Positions 24,978 to 38,979 of a DNA stretch of 64,000 nt are shown one piece after another (position 1 is the first letter of the stretch; each line of letters opens with the position of its first letter). Under the pieces are notes generated by a model. The model had not been told where the DNA came from. It saw only the letters and a program-made list of their open reading frames with translations, and did no database searches. The DNA comes from Propionibacteriaceae bacterium. GTDB lineage: Bacteria; Actinomycetota; Actinomycetes; Propionibacteriales; Propionibacteriaceae. The stretch lies in contig JAUNKK010000004.1 of the NCBI GenBank assembly GCA_030532825.1, positions 23,556-87,555 on the forward strand, read 5' to 3'. A program made the position numbers and the translations under genes.

Positions 24978-26810
24978 ATGAACCTCAACCGCAGATCTTT
25001 ATTCAAGTCAGCTGTGGTTCTTAGCACAGTCAGCACTTTCGGGATGACCGCTTGTAGCGGAACTCTTCCGAGCAACTCGTCCACACCGTCGACGGGCAGC
25101 ACTCCCGCAGGGGGCGGATCGCTTACGATCAACAACGCCGCCTGGAACTACGACGCCGAACATGATGTCTACTATCAGCTGGCGCTGAGTTTTGTCGCGG
25201 CCCCAGCGGCGCCCGAGATCGAGACCCTGGGGATCTACGTGCCCGGACCCTATTTCAGCGGCACCAACAATGGTGACGGGACCTACACGGTGACCGTGAA
25301 CCCTTCTGGAGGGGTGAACTCCTTCACCGCCAAGACAGCTCCCATCGTGCTGCCTGTCAACACCCCTGGGTATTCGGGCCAGCAGCCGCTCTCGGAGTAT
25401 TCCTATGATTCCGTCGCCGACTACCTGACCGCCGGCTTCATCTACGTGCACGCCGGGTTACGCGGCAAAGATACGAATACAGAGGCTTACAGTGGAAACG
25501 CTCCCTGGGGCGTCACCGACCTCAAGGCAGCCGTTCGCTATCTGCGTTTCAACGCGGCTTCCCTACCAGGTGCGATGGACAAGGTGTTCGTCTTCGGCCA
25601 CAGCGGCGGCGGAGCACAGAGTTCTGTCATGGGAGCTTCCGGGGATTCGCCTCTATACACCCCGTATCTGGAGCGTCTGGGGGCCGCCATGACCACCCCA
25701 GACGGCGCGGCCCTCAGCGATGCCATCGCGGGTGTCATGGCGTGGTGTCCTATCACGAGCTTGAACCACGGCAACTCGGCCTACGAATGGAACATGGGTC
25801 AGTTCGCCAGCGACGGCACCCGTGCCGAAGGCACTTGGACCGCGGCCTTCAGCAAGGATCTGGCGGCGGCATTTGCCGCCCACCTCAACGACCTCAAGCT
25901 CACCGACGCCAACGGCACGGCGCTGACGCTGACTGAAAGCAGCGACGGCGTTTTCCTGGCAGGCAGCTACTACGACTACGTGCTCGCTGAGGTCAATACC
26001 TCCCTGAACAACTTCTTGGCCGACACCACCTTCCCCTACACCCCAAGCAATACCCACATGGCCGGCATGGAACCGGGCGGCGCTCCCCCAGGTGGCAGCG
26101 GGGCTCCCGGTGGTGGCACCCCACCTTCGGGCGAAGCTCCCGGTGGTGGCGGCCCCGGGGCTAGCCCTTCAGAATCATCGGTCACCTACAACACCGTCGA
26201 CGAGTACATCGCTTCCCTGAACTCCGACGGCGAATGGGTGGTCTACGATGCGGCCACCAACACGGCCACCATCACCAGCCTGAGGGATTTCGTGGTGAGC
26301 CAGAAGAGTCCCAGCAAGGATGTCGGCGCCTTCGATGCCCCGGACCGCAGCGCCACGGAGAACATCGTCATGGGGCAGGGCGCGGAGGGGCGACACTTCT
26401 CTGAGAGTTCCCGCCAGGTGCTGGCGACGCATGAATCCACCTATCAGTCGCTCACCAATTGGTCCGCCGATTACGCAGCCTCGACCTGGGAGGCAGATTT
26501 CTCCGAGATCGACGAGGTGGGCGGTACTGTGACCGGCCGCGAGCACATGTACGAGCCGCTCTACTATCTGGTTCAGTCCCAAGCGGGATTCGGCACCTCT
26601 CAGGTGGCACCCCATTGGCGCATCCGCACCGGCCTCAAGCAGGGTGACACGGCCAGCACGGTCGAGATCAATCTGGCCCTTGCGCTACAGCAACTTGGCT
26701 CTGCCAGCGTCGATTTCGCGACGGTATGGGGTCAGGGACACACCATGGCGGAGCGAACCGGCGAGGCTACCGGCAACTTCATCGCCTGGGTGAAGGAAAG
26801 CGTGTCCTGA
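24978..26810 (+). CDS. Secreted tannase-like alpha/beta hydrolase (Tat lipoprotein)
   Basis: A 610-residue exported hydrolase. The N-terminus NRRSLFKSAVVL resembles a twin-arginine signal and ends in FGMTAC, a lipobox with Cys26. After a Ser/Thr/Pro linker the catalytic domain shows HAGLRGKD, WGVTDLKAAVRYLRFN and the nucleophile elbow FGHSGGGAQS (Ser209). The likely catalytic His588 is in GQGHTMAER. A Gly/Pro-rich insert spans about 362-395. Layout and motifs resemble bacterial subtype tannases, which hydrolyse galloyl or other phenolic esters, but no gallate genes are nearby, so the substrate is open. ATG 24978 follows AGGAG; a longer frame upstream would cross the promoter. Confidence 0.75.
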   Translation: MNLNRRSLFKSAVVLSTVSTFGMTACSGTLPSNSSTPSTGSTPAGGGSLTINNAAWNYDAEHDVYYQLALSFVAAPAAPEIETLGIYVPGPYFSGTNNGDGTYTVTVNPSGGVNSFTAKTAPIVLPVNTPGYSGQQPLSEYSYDSVADYLTAGFIYVHAGLRGKDTNTEAYSGNAPWGVTDLKAAVRYLRFNAASLPGAMDKVFVFGHSGGGAQSSVMGASGDSPLYTPYLERLGAAMTTPDGAALSDAIAGVMAWCPITSLNHGNSAYEWNMGQFASDGTRAEGTWTAAFSKDLAAAFAAHLNDLKLTDANGTALTLTESSDGVFLAGSYYDYVLAEVNTSLNNFLADTTFPYTPSNTHMAGMEPGGAPPGGSGAPGGGTPPSGEAPGGGGPGASPSESSVTYNTVDEYIASLNSDGEWVVYDAATNTATITSLRDFVVSQKSPSKDVGAFDAPDRSATENIVMGQGAEGRHFSESSRQVLATHESTYQSLTNWSADYAASTWEADFSEIDEVGGTVTGREHMYEPLYYLVQSQAGFGTSQVAPHWRIRTGLKQGDTASTVEINLALALQQLGSASVDFATVWGQGHTMAERTGEATGNFIAWVKESVS

Positions 26811-26827
26811 ACCTTCGTGGGGCGGAG

Positions 26828-27802
26828 CTAAAAGGTGCCGAACATCATGGCCCCCACCACCGCCGCTGACCAGACACAGATCAGCAGGGTCAGCGGCATG
26901 AACCGGGAGGCAAACCTCATCCCGAAGGCACCGGACTGCATGGCGAACAGCTTGATGTCTACCATCGGCCCCACAACGAGGAATACCAGTTGCGCTGTGG
27001 GTGATACCCCAGGCAGCGAGGCAACCACGAAAGCATCAGCCTCAGAACACAGCGACAAGATGACAGCCAGCAATGCGAGCACGATGATCCCTAGCCAGGG
27101 ATTCTCGGTCAGCATCGCCAGCACCCCGACGGGTACCACCACCTTCATCAGGGCCGCCACGGCCGCGCCGATCACCAGAAATCCACCGGCCTGCAGTAGA
27201 TCATGGACGGCTGTTTCCCGGAAAGTAGCGGCCCGGGATTGCCCGTCGTGGCTGTGCCCGCCTTGGGGCTTCATCCACTCCTTCTTGCCCACGCCCAACC
27301 ACACCCAGCCAACCGCGACGACGGCGACGAGCGATGCGATCAGCCTGGCCCACACCATCGTCTGGTTACTGCCGGCGAAGGCGACAGCCGTGGCGACGAG
27401 CACGATGGGATTCACGGCTGGCGCGGCCAGCAGAAACGCTAGGGCGGCCACCTGGGGCAGGCCACGGCGCATCAGCGACTGCGACACCGGCACGGATGCA
27501 CATTCGCAGCCGGGCAGGACCATTCCAGCAAGCCCCGCGGTCGGCACCGCAAGAAACGGGGACCGCGGGGTGATGCGGGCGAGCAGGTCCTTGGGTAGGA
27601 AGGCCGCAATCGCCCCTGACACCAGCACTCCCAGCACGAGGAAGGGCAAGGCCTGTGCCACGATCCCGAGAGTCAGAGTGGCCCATGTCGCCGCGGGACC
27701 TTGAAGCTTAACCAGGGGGCTGCCGTCGAGCGTGAAGAAGAGCAGCAGGAGGAGCACCGTCACCCCGCAGAAGGGCAGCCCCCACACTCGGAACCACCTC
27801 AT
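26828..27802 (-). CDS. DUF318/UPF0718-type permease
   Basis: A 324-residue membrane protein with about eight helices in two repeats. It carries the family motif MVLPGCECASVPVSQSLMRRG with its paired cysteines, AAPAVNPIVLVATAV, and CSEADAFVVASLPGVSP. The cytoplasmic linker is His-rich (GGHSHDG). The ATGA overlap at 27799-27802 couples it to the TIGR03943-type partner. B. subtilis YcgR/YcgQ form the same pair. The family has been linked to metal or oxyanion handling, but its substrate is not settled. Confidence 0.85.
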   Translation of the reverse strand: MRWFRVWGLPFCGVTVLLLLLFFTLDGSPLVKLQGPAATWATLTLGIVAQALPFLVLGVLVSGAIAAFLPKDLLARITPRSPFLAVPTAGLAGMVLPGCECASVPVSQSLMRRGLPQVAALAFLLAAPAVNPIVLVATAVAFAGSNQTMVWARLIASLVAVVAVGWVWLGVGKKEWMKPQGGHSHDGQSRAATFRETAVHDLLQAGGFLVIGAAVAALMKVVVPVGVLAMLTENPWLGIIVLALLAVILSLCSEADAFVVASLPGVSPTAQLVFLVVGPMVDIKLFAMQSGAFGMRFASRFMPLTLLICVWSAAVVGAMMFGTF

Positions 27803-28578
27803 AGATAGGGTTCCTCGGGCTCGGCTGCCGGGTCTACACGGTCAACCAGAAGCACGGGCAGCCGCCAGCTGGCGTCAAGATCGATGGTGCCTTCCACCTC
27901 GACCCAGGTGTCGTCACCGACGGGCTGCTCGGGACCGGTGACGACGACGCTGTACAGCGAAGCATCTGCGACGCAGCAAAAGATGCGGAACCGGTTGATG
28001 CTCCACTGCCCTTCGGGGAGGTTGTCCTGACGGGCGACGAAGCCCAGCAACCGTACCCGTTTACCCACCAGCAGCTGCGGATCCCCAAGCTCGTAGCGTT
28101 CCACGAATTCCAGGATCGACAGCTCGTTGACGGCCGTGTCGGATAGAGCCGGGAAGGCGACGGGCTCGGTGGTGCTGCGTTCCAGCGGGGGCAGCTCTGT
28201 GACAGCATCCGCACCTAGCGACCGGGGGGTGGCGACGGCGAAGAGGAGCACGGGAACCAGCAGCAGCACCCCGATCCGCGGCAAGCCATGGCTGTGGTGG
28301 GCTTCGGTGGCGCGACCCTCGCTGCGGTCTGTGGCATCCAGCAACGTCCACAGCCCGAGTGCCCCGACGGCGACGGCGGCCACCAGCAGGTAGGGGCCGA
28401 ACCATTCCTGAAGGTAGTTCTGGTAGCTACCAGAGATCACCAGAACGAAGGCGACCGTGGCGAGCGTCAGCAGGACGGTCGCGGCCGCGGCCATGCTGAG
28501 CACCGATTGCCGGCTCGCTCGGGTGGACTCGGCGTCGGTCGGCGCCTGATCGGCACGCCGGGGTGTGGTTTCTGACAT
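27799..28578 (-). CDS. TIGR03943/YcgQ-type membrane-anchored protein
   Basis: A 259-residue protein from the chosen start. Two or three N-terminal helices (AATVLLTLATVAFVLVISG; YLLVAAVAVGALGLWTLL; IGVLLLVPVLLFAV) precede a soluble domain of the family: ELSILEFVERYELGDPQLLVGKRVRLLGFV and FRIFCCVADASLYSVVV, with a conserved Cys-Cys. A His-rich loop (EAHHSHG) sits between helices. It is the invariant partner of the adjacent permease. I chose ATG 28578 behind ACGGGAAC; a longer start at 28623 behind AAGGA is possible. Confidence 0.82.
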   Translation of the reverse strand: MSETTPRRADQAPTDAESTRASRQSVLSMAAAATVLLTLATVAFVLVISGSYQNYLQEWFGPYLLVAAVAVGALGLWTLLDATDRSEGRATEAHHSHGLPRIGVLLLVPVLLFAVATPRSLGADAVTELPPLERSTTEPVAFPALSDTAVNELSILEFVERYELGDPQLLVGKRVRLLGFVARQDNLPEGQWSINRFRIFCCVADASLYSVVVTGPEQPVGDDTWVEVEGTIDLDASWRLPVLLVDRVDPAAEPEEPYL

Positions 28579-28644
28579 CGAAGTTCCCGTTTCATCGGAC
28601 ATAAACGAAAGTTGATCCTTCACGCATTATGCCGCGGCTAGCAA

Positions 28645-29988
28645 TCACACTGCCCCAGGCGCCAACGAGCGGCCGGTGAGCAGCCACGCTAACGGCACAG
28701 CTTGCGGCTCCGCCGACAGCCCCGACAATAGGCGCCGCTGGGCGGCCTGTACCACGGGGGTGAGGCTTAGATGGGTGACTGAATCGGGTCGCGTCGCTAG
28801 CCATAACTGCGCCAAAGCCACATCCTTTGCGGTGTAACTGATTGGCCCTGAGGTCGGTTCGCCACCTTCCAGGCGCGCCCGGATGCTCTGGGCGGCGGTC
28901 TCGTCATCGATGGTCAGCAGATCCCAGGCCTCGCCTCGTGCCTGACGCGGCGGCGACAGCAGCCCTGAGGCGAGCTCCAGTTCCCCCGCGAGCATTGCCT
29001 CGGCGGCCAGGAAGGCCACGTGATCGGAATCAGGGTCGGCCTCGATGAGCCGGGCGGCCGCGGCCACCGCGTCGTCCCGGACGGGTAGTTCCGTGCTGCG
29101 GGCGGCATACAGTCCCGCGAGTACGCCCCACAGGGTCGGATGCTCGAAGCAGCGTCCGAGAGCCACATCGAGGCGGTCCAGTAGCTGTTCTACTTGGGCC
29201 GCTGGCGGCCCAGCATTGCCGCCCGCTGTCGGGACTTCCCCCGGCTCCAGGCTGCCCAATCCGGGCTGGGCGAAAAGCCTCGTGAGGAACCAGGCCTCCA
29301 GATCCGCTCGGTCCCCGACGCGCGCCAGGGCCGTGGGAACGAGCCACGGCAGCGGGTAGTACCAGCCGATCTCAAGGACGCTGCGTCCGGTCGGCCCATA
29401 GACCTGTAGTTGGTGCTGGCCGACAGAGCCGCGAACGAGCGTGCCCTCCTCAACCGTCTCAAACCCAAGTCCCTGCCCCGTCAAAGCGACATCCAAGTCG
29501 GGGATCAGAAGCTTCTCCCCCGCCGGGAGGTAACGCTCCGTCGGCACCCATCGCGGCAACTCGGGCGTCTGGTCAGCGGGTACCCAACGCCAGCGAGCCC
29601 ACACCCGCTGGCCCGGCGCCAACCGCACCTCGGCGCCGAAGACCAGCGCCGTGCGGGCCACGGCGTCACCGCCACCGTCCGCGCACCAGCCGCTGACCTG
29701 TACCCAGACGCCGCCCGCGGAAAACAACCGTCCCTCAGCGCCAGCCAGCCACGCACGCGCCGGGGCGGGCACACCCAAGTGGAATCCGGGAACGGTCACG
29801 TCCCCGTCGCCGAGGTTATGCAGCACGAACTCAAGAGCGGGTCGCCCGCCGCAGCTAAGCCGCACCTCGGCCAGCACCTGCCCACGCGAGTACGCCCACG
29901 TCTCGGGCTCGTCCGATCCCATGGGCCAGAAGCCCTCGGGCGGCCCCACCAGAACGGGGCCTTGGTCCAGGATGATCTCCTTCACCAA
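28645..29988 (-). CDS. Hypothetical protein, 447 residues
   Basis: I do not recognise this protein. The first 200 residues look beta-rich and tryptophan-rich (GFWPMGSDEPETWAYSRG, GVWVQVSGWCADGGG, QRVWARWRWVPADQ). The second half is Ala/Leu-rich and helical, with repeat-like stretches (VEQLLDRLDVALGRC, VAAAARLIEADPDSD, AFLAAEAMLAGELELASGLL) that may be TPR-like. No signal peptide or membrane segment is seen. It starts 18 bases after the GH65 gene in the same direction, so the two are probably co-transcribed. Low-complexity codon use matches its neighbours, and nothing suggests recent transfer. Confidence 0.65.
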   Translation of the reverse strand: MVKEIILDQGPVLVGPPEGFWPMGSDEPETWAYSRGQVLAEVRLSCGGRPALEFVLHNLGDGDVTVPGFHLGVPAPARAWLAGAEGRLFSAGGVWVQVSGWCADGGGDAVARTALVFGAEVRLAPGQRVWARWRWVPADQTPELPRWVPTERYLPAGEKLLIPDLDVALTGQGLGFETVEEGTLVRGSVGQHQLQVYGPTGRSVLEIGWYYPLPWLVPTALARVGDRADLEAWFLTRLFAQPGLGSLEPGEVPTAGGNAGPPAAQVEQLLDRLDVALGRCFEHPTLWGVLAGLYAARSTELPVRDDAVAAAARLIEADPDSDHVAFLAAEAMLAGELELASGLLSPPRQARGEAWDLLTIDDETAAQSIRARLEGGEPTSGPISYTAKDVALAQLWLATRPDSVTHLSLTPVVQAAQRRLLSGLSAEPQAVPLAWLLTGRSLAPGAV

Positions 29989-30006
29989 CGTGACCGATGG
30001 CTGCCG

Positions 30007-32499
30007 CTAGTCGGTGACAAGGTCGCTCGAATGGGCCTCGGGGACGTTGGCCGTGATGACGGACCCGTCCGCCCGGCGTCCGCCTGTGACCGGATGGCGG
30101 CCGCGCAGCGACGGCAGATCCTCACCCTGATGGGCCAGGGGCACCACGGTGGTGACGCCCGGTTCGATGACGAAATGCTGTCCGCGAACGGTGAGTTCTA
30201 CGGCCTCGCCGGTCTCCACGTCGAAAGTGATCGAGTCGCGCTCCAGCAGAACCCGTAGCCTGGAGCCGCGGATCTGCAACGGGAAGCGCATGCTCTCCCA
30301 TTCCCTCGGCAGGCGCGGATCAAAGCTGATGGCGCCGTGGTAGTCCCGCAGCCCACCAAACCCAAACACCATGGCGTTCCAGACACCGCCCGTGGACGCG
30401 ATATGAACCCCGTCGCGGGTGTTAACGTGCAGGTCCGCCAGATCGACGTACAGGCCCGTCAAAAAGTACTGCATGGCCATGTCCTGGTAGCCCACCTCGG
30501 CGGCGATCACCGACTGCACGACCCCCGAGAGCGTCGAGTCCCCGGTCGTGATTGGGTCGTAGTATTCGAAATCGGCGCGTTTCTCTTCCAGAGTGAACTC
30601 ATCCCCCTGCAGGAAGAGGGCCAGCACCACATCGGCCTGTTTGAGCACCTGGAAGCGGTAGATCACCAGCGGGTGGAAGTGCAGCAGTAGCGGAAACTTG
30701 TCCGCGGGGGTGTTCTCCAAATCCCACAGCTCGCTGAACAGGAACTTCTCGTCCTGCGGGTGAATACCGAAGGTCTCGTCGAATGGGATCACCATGCCCT
30801 TTGCACAGCGCTCCCACTCGACTACCTCGGCCTCGTTGAGGTTGAGCGTGTGCACCAGGCGCTCCCAGCTCATGGGGTCCTGATCCTGCAACTCCCGGAC
30901 GAGGTTCACCGCCGAACGGAGATTGGCCCGTGCCATGACGTTGGTGAACATGTTGTTGTTCACCACTGCGGTGTACTCGTCGGGGCCTGTGACGCCGTGG
31001 ATATGGAAGCGCTGCGAACCGTCGGCCTCGGTGCGCCAGAACCCGAGATCCGCCCAGAGCCGGGCGGTTTCCACCAGCACGGCGACGCCGTCGCGATAGA
31101 TGAAGTCCACATCGCCGGTGATATCGCGGTATTTTGCAAAGGCATGGGCCACGTCCGCGTCGATGTGATACTGGGCGGTGCCTGCGGCGTAGTAGGCGGA
31201 TGCCTCCTCGCCGTTGATGGTGCGCCATGGGAACAGCGCGCCGTCCTGGTTCAGCTCGCGAGCGCGTTCCCGAGCCTGGGGCAGCAGGCCGACGCGGTAA
31301 CGTAGCGCGTTGCGGGCAACTCGGGGGGCGGTGTAGATGAGGAACGGCACGAGGTAGATCTCGGTGTCCCAGAAGTAGTGTCCCTCATAGCCGGAACCGG
31401 TCACGCCCTTGGCGGGGATGCCGAGCTGGTCCGAGCGAGCGGTCGCCTGCGCCAGCTGGAACAGACACCAGCGGACGGCCTGCTGGATGGCCGGCTGCCC
31501 CCCGAGTTCAATGTCGGTGTTTTCCCAGAACTCGTCGAGCCAGGCCCGCTGGGCCTCAAAGACTGCCTCGAAGCCCCGCTCCCGAACCCGGTCGAGGGTG
31601 CGGCGGCAGCGGTCGAACAGCTCCGTGACGGGCACGCCGCGCGACGTGTGATAAGCCACGGCCTTGCGGATCACCACAGGCACCCCGGCCCGCGCTTCAA
31701 CTCGGTAGACCTGCTTGCCCAGGTCCTCGCTGACGTGGGATTCCGCCTCGTGCAGGTTGGCGGTTTCGATGCTGTGGTCCACGGCAACGCCCAGGGTCAT
31801 GTGGGAGTTGGTGGTCTCGTACCCCAACGCCATGCGCTGTTCGTCCAGCCAGTGGCCGCGGGGCTGCAGCACGCGGCCGTTGAACTTGCCAGCGCGGCGT
31901 GGATCAAAACCCTCCGCACCCTCTGGCTGCCGCAGGTCGTCGAAACCATCTTGGCGGTTGACCACCTGCGAGGAGAACACGACGGGGGCATCTCCGTCGA
32001 TCATCGTCAACTCGATCTCGAACAGCGCCAGGTGACGGTCGGTGAAACTCACCAGACGCCGGGAGCGGATCTGCACGCGTTTGCCGGACGGGGTGCGCCA
32101 GATGAGGTCACGCGTCATGCAGCCGCTCCGCATGTCCAAGGCGCGCTCGTAGAAATCCAAGTCGGACTGCCCCAGCGTCAGGGGCTCGTCGTCGACGTAG
32201 ATCTTGATGAGCTTGCTATCCGGCACGTTGACGATGGTTTGGCCAGTGCGAGCGAAGCCGAAAGCCTCTTCGGCGTGCTTGATGGTCCAGGTCTCGTGGA
32301 ACCCGTTGATGAAGGTTCCGTGGGCGTAGGATTTTCGGCCCTCTTCGGGATTGCCGCGCAGCCCCAGATAACCGTTGCCGACGGAGAAAAGGGTCTCGGT
32401 CACGCCGAGATCCTCCAGGCTGGGCTCCGTCTCCACCAGTCGCCATTCCTCAGCCGGGAAGCGGAACCGATTAAGCGGGTCGGCAGCTATCCAGCGCAT
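30007..32499 (-). CDS. Glycoside hydrolase family 65 disaccharide phosphorylase
   Basis: An 830-residue GH65 enzyme. It has the N-terminal beta-sandwich (TLFSVGNGYLGLRGNPEEG), the (alpha/alpha)6 barrel with GSGYEGHYFWDTEIYLVPF, the catalytic acid Glu508 in HGVTGPDEYTAVVNNN, and the phosphate-loop region GDSTLSGVVQSVIAAEVGY. These enzymes cleave trehalose, maltose, kojibiose or nigerose with phosphate to glucose plus beta-glucose 1-phosphate. Specificity among them is not readable by eye. The start ATG shares one base with the stop of the beta-phosphoglucomutase-type gene, giving the classic pair that converts the product to glucose 6-phosphate. Intracellular, no signal peptide. Confidence 0.92.
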   Translation of the reverse strand: MRWIAADPLNRFRFPAEEWRLVETEPSLEDLGVTETLFSVGNGYLGLRGNPEEGRKSYAHGTFINGFHETWTIKHAEEAFGFARTGQTIVNVPDSKLIKIYVDDEPLTLGQSDLDFYERALDMRSGCMTRDLIWRTPSGKRVQIRSRRLVSFTDRHLALFEIELTMIDGDAPVVFSSQVVNRQDGFDDLRQPEGAEGFDPRRAGKFNGRVLQPRGHWLDEQRMALGYETTNSHMTLGVAVDHSIETANLHEAESHVSEDLGKQVYRVEARAGVPVVIRKAVAYHTSRGVPVTELFDRCRRTLDRVRERGFEAVFEAQRAWLDEFWENTDIELGGQPAIQQAVRWCLFQLAQATARSDQLGIPAKGVTGSGYEGHYFWDTEIYLVPFLIYTAPRVARNALRYRVGLLPQARERARELNQDGALFPWRTINGEEASAYYAAGTAQYHIDADVAHAFAKYRDITGDVDFIYRDGVAVLVETARLWADLGFWRTEADGSQRFHIHGVTGPDEYTAVVNNNMFTNVMARANLRSAVNLVRELQDQDPMSWERLVHTLNLNEAEVVEWERCAKGMVIPFDETFGIHPQDEKFLFSELWDLENTPADKFPLLLHFHPLVIYRFQVLKQADVVLALFLQGDEFTLEEKRADFEYYDPITTGDSTLSGVVQSVIAAEVGYQDMAMQYFLTGLYVDLADLHVNTRDGVHIASTGGVWNAMVFGFGGLRDYHGAISFDPRLPREWESMRFPLQIRGSRLRVLLERDSITFDVETGEAVELTVRGQHFVIEPGVTTVVPLAHQGEDLPSLRGRHPVTGGRRADGSVITANVPEAHSSDLVTD

Positions 32500-33212
32500 C
32501 AGTTCACCAACTCCTTCAGGTCCTTGACGACGAGTTGGGCCCCGGCTTGGGTCAGGGCCTCAACACCCACACCGCGGTCTACCCCAACGACCAACCCGAA
32601 ACCTCCAGTAACTCCAGCGGCGACGCCCGAAAGCGCATCCTCGATCACCACGGCCTGGGCGGGCTGAACGCCTAACTGCCGGGCGGCATACACGAAGGTG
32701 TCGGGGGCTGGCTTACCGGGCAGCTGCTGGGCATCGGCGACGTTGCCATCCACGATCACGGGGAAGGCCTCATCCAACTGAGCCGCTCGCAACACAGGCA
32801 CCGCGTTGCGCGAGGAGGACACCACCGCCAGCTTCGCCCCCGCCGCTAGGATGGCCTCGATCAGCGCCTTCGATCCGGGAAAGGGGGCGACCCCATCGCG
32901 CCGAATGATGTGGTTGAAGGTGGCGTTCTTGCGGTTCCCCAGCCCGCAGACGCTCTGCTGACCGGGGTCGTCGTCGGGGCTGCCTTCGGGGAGGCTGATG
33001 CCGCGCGAGGCAAGGAAGTCGCGAACCCCGTCATAACGGGGTTTGCCATCAACATAGGCGAAGTAGTCGGCGTCGCTCCAAGGCGGCTGGTCGCCGCGGC
33101 CGGCGAGATATTCATTGAACATCTCGGCCCAGGCCTTCATGTGGACTTCGGCGGTTGGGGTGATCACCCCATCCAGGTCAAAAAGGTAGGCGGAATAGGC
33201 ACTTAGGCGCAT
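32499..33212 (-). CDS. Beta-phosphoglucomutase-type HAD enzyme
   Basis: A 237-residue HAD protein: motif I YLFDLDGVITPTAEVH with catalytic aspartates, cap residues FAYVDGKPRYDGVRDFL, motif II VVSSSRNA, Lys in LPGKPAPDTFVYAA, motif IV VIEDALSGVAAGVTGG. This is the beta-PGM/trehalose-phosphatase-like branch usually partnered with GH65 phosphorylases. It interconverts beta-glucose 1-phosphate and glucose 6-phosphate. It overlaps GH65 by one base. I start at the ATG at 33212; a TTG nine bases earlier is less likely. Confidence 0.88.
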   Translation of the reverse strand: MRLSAYSAYLFDLDGVITPTAEVHMKAWAEMFNEYLAGRGDQPPWSDADYFAYVDGKPRYDGVRDFLASRGISLPEGSPDDDPGQQSVCGLGNRKNATFNHIIRRDGVAPFPGSKALIEAILAAGAKLAVVSSSRNAVPVLRAAQLDEAFPVIVDGNVADAQQLPGKPAPDTFVYAARQLGVQPAQAVVIEDALSGVAAGVTGGFGLVVGVDRGVGVEALTQAGAQLVVKDLKELVN

Positions 33213-33257
33213 GAGGTACAAGCGTAGTAGCGCGTCGCTAAAAAGTCTTGCGCACTG

Positions 33258-34082
33258 CTAACGAGTTGCCCGGCGCGATCGCTGGCACGACCCGCACCAG
33301 TACAGATTGCGGCCCTCGACCGTGGTGGCCTTAACCGGAGCCCCGCACACGAGGCACGGCTGGCCAGCGCGCCGGTACACATACACCTCCCCGCCATGAG
33401 GATCTTCCCGTGCGGGCCGCTGCTGGGCCTCGGGGCTGTGTTCCGGCGCGACAGTGTCGATGCGCCCAACCTCAACCGCCTGAGACATGAGGGCGACGAG
33501 ATCCCGCCACAGGATCTCCCACGTGGTCTCGTCAATCTGCTTGCCGGGTGTCATCGGGTCAAGGCCGTGGCGGAATAACACCTCGGCGCGGAAAATGTTG
33601 CCCACCCCAGCAGCGACCCGCTGATCCATGAGCAGGGCGGCCACGGATTTGCCGGAGCGCTGAACCCTGGCCAAGCCGCGCTCCGGGTCCGCATCGGCGC
33701 GCAGCGGGTCTGGACCGGCTGCCGCGAGCACCTCGGCGTATCCCTCGTCGGAGATCATCCGGCACCACTGCGGGCCGCGAAGGTCCGCGGCAATTCGGTC
33801 GTTCGCAATGCGAACCCTGACCTGCCCAACCGCTTCGGCCAACGGTGCAAAATCCAGACGCCCAATCAGGCCTAAATGGATGTGGATGCGACGGGGATCA
33901 GGGACATCGAATTCAACGAACAGGTGCTTCCCCACAGCCTCCGCACCTGCTAACACGCTGGTGTCTAGACGCTCGGCCTCCTCGGCGAAGCGTCCCTGGG
34001 GCGAGGAAACCCGCACCGGATTTCCAGCGAACTCGGTGGTGAAGGCGCGCGCTAGGCGATGTATGACGTGTCCCTCGGGCAT
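33258..34082 (-). CDS. nei: Fpg/Nei-family DNA glycosylase
   Basis: A 274-residue base-excision-repair glycosylase/AP lyase. It has the invariant N-terminus MPEGH (Pro2 nucleophile, Glu3), the H2TH region SVAALLMDQRVAAGVGNIFRAEVLFR (about 145-170), and a C-terminal zinc finger of four cysteines (CLVC, then CGSC, about 244-268). The second residue set and PEGHVIHRLA start are typical of actinobacterial Nei2-type enzymes acting on oxidised pyrimidines. In mycobacteria nei lies beside lhr; here lhr is about 13 kb away. Single gene, with only a 45-base gap to the next operon. Confidence 0.93.
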   Translation of the reverse strand: MPEGHVIHRLARAFTTEFAGNPVRVSSPQGRFAEEAERLDTSVLAGAEAVGKHLFVEFDVPDPRRIHIHLGLIGRLDFAPLAEAVGQVRVRIANDRIAADLRGPQWCRMISDEGYAEVLAAAGPDPLRADADPERGLARVQRSGKSVAALLMDQRVAAGVGNIFRAEVLFRHGLDPMTPGKQIDETTWEILWRDLVALMSQAVEVGRIDTVAPEHSPEAQQRPAREDPHGGEVYVYRRAGQPCLVCGAPVKATTVEGRNLYWCGSCQRSRRATR

Positions 34083-34116
34083 CGCAGCAGCCTATCGCCT
34101 CGGCTAGCCTTGCCGT

Positions 34117-38931
<4,815 letters not shown>

Positions 38932-38979
38932 GCGACGTAGGGTAAGGGGCGGAGAGACTCTGAGGCGATGGGAGGCGCA

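Noticed and set aside
31378..32667. A 429-codon plus-strand frame opposite GH65
   Set aside because: Antisense to an intact GH65 gene with its catalytic motifs, and without recognisable domain content.
38953..38961. AGAGACTCT as a PyrR-binding hairpin
   Set aside because: A four-base stem with a one-base loop cannot form a stable hairpin, and it lacks the conserved PyrR loop.
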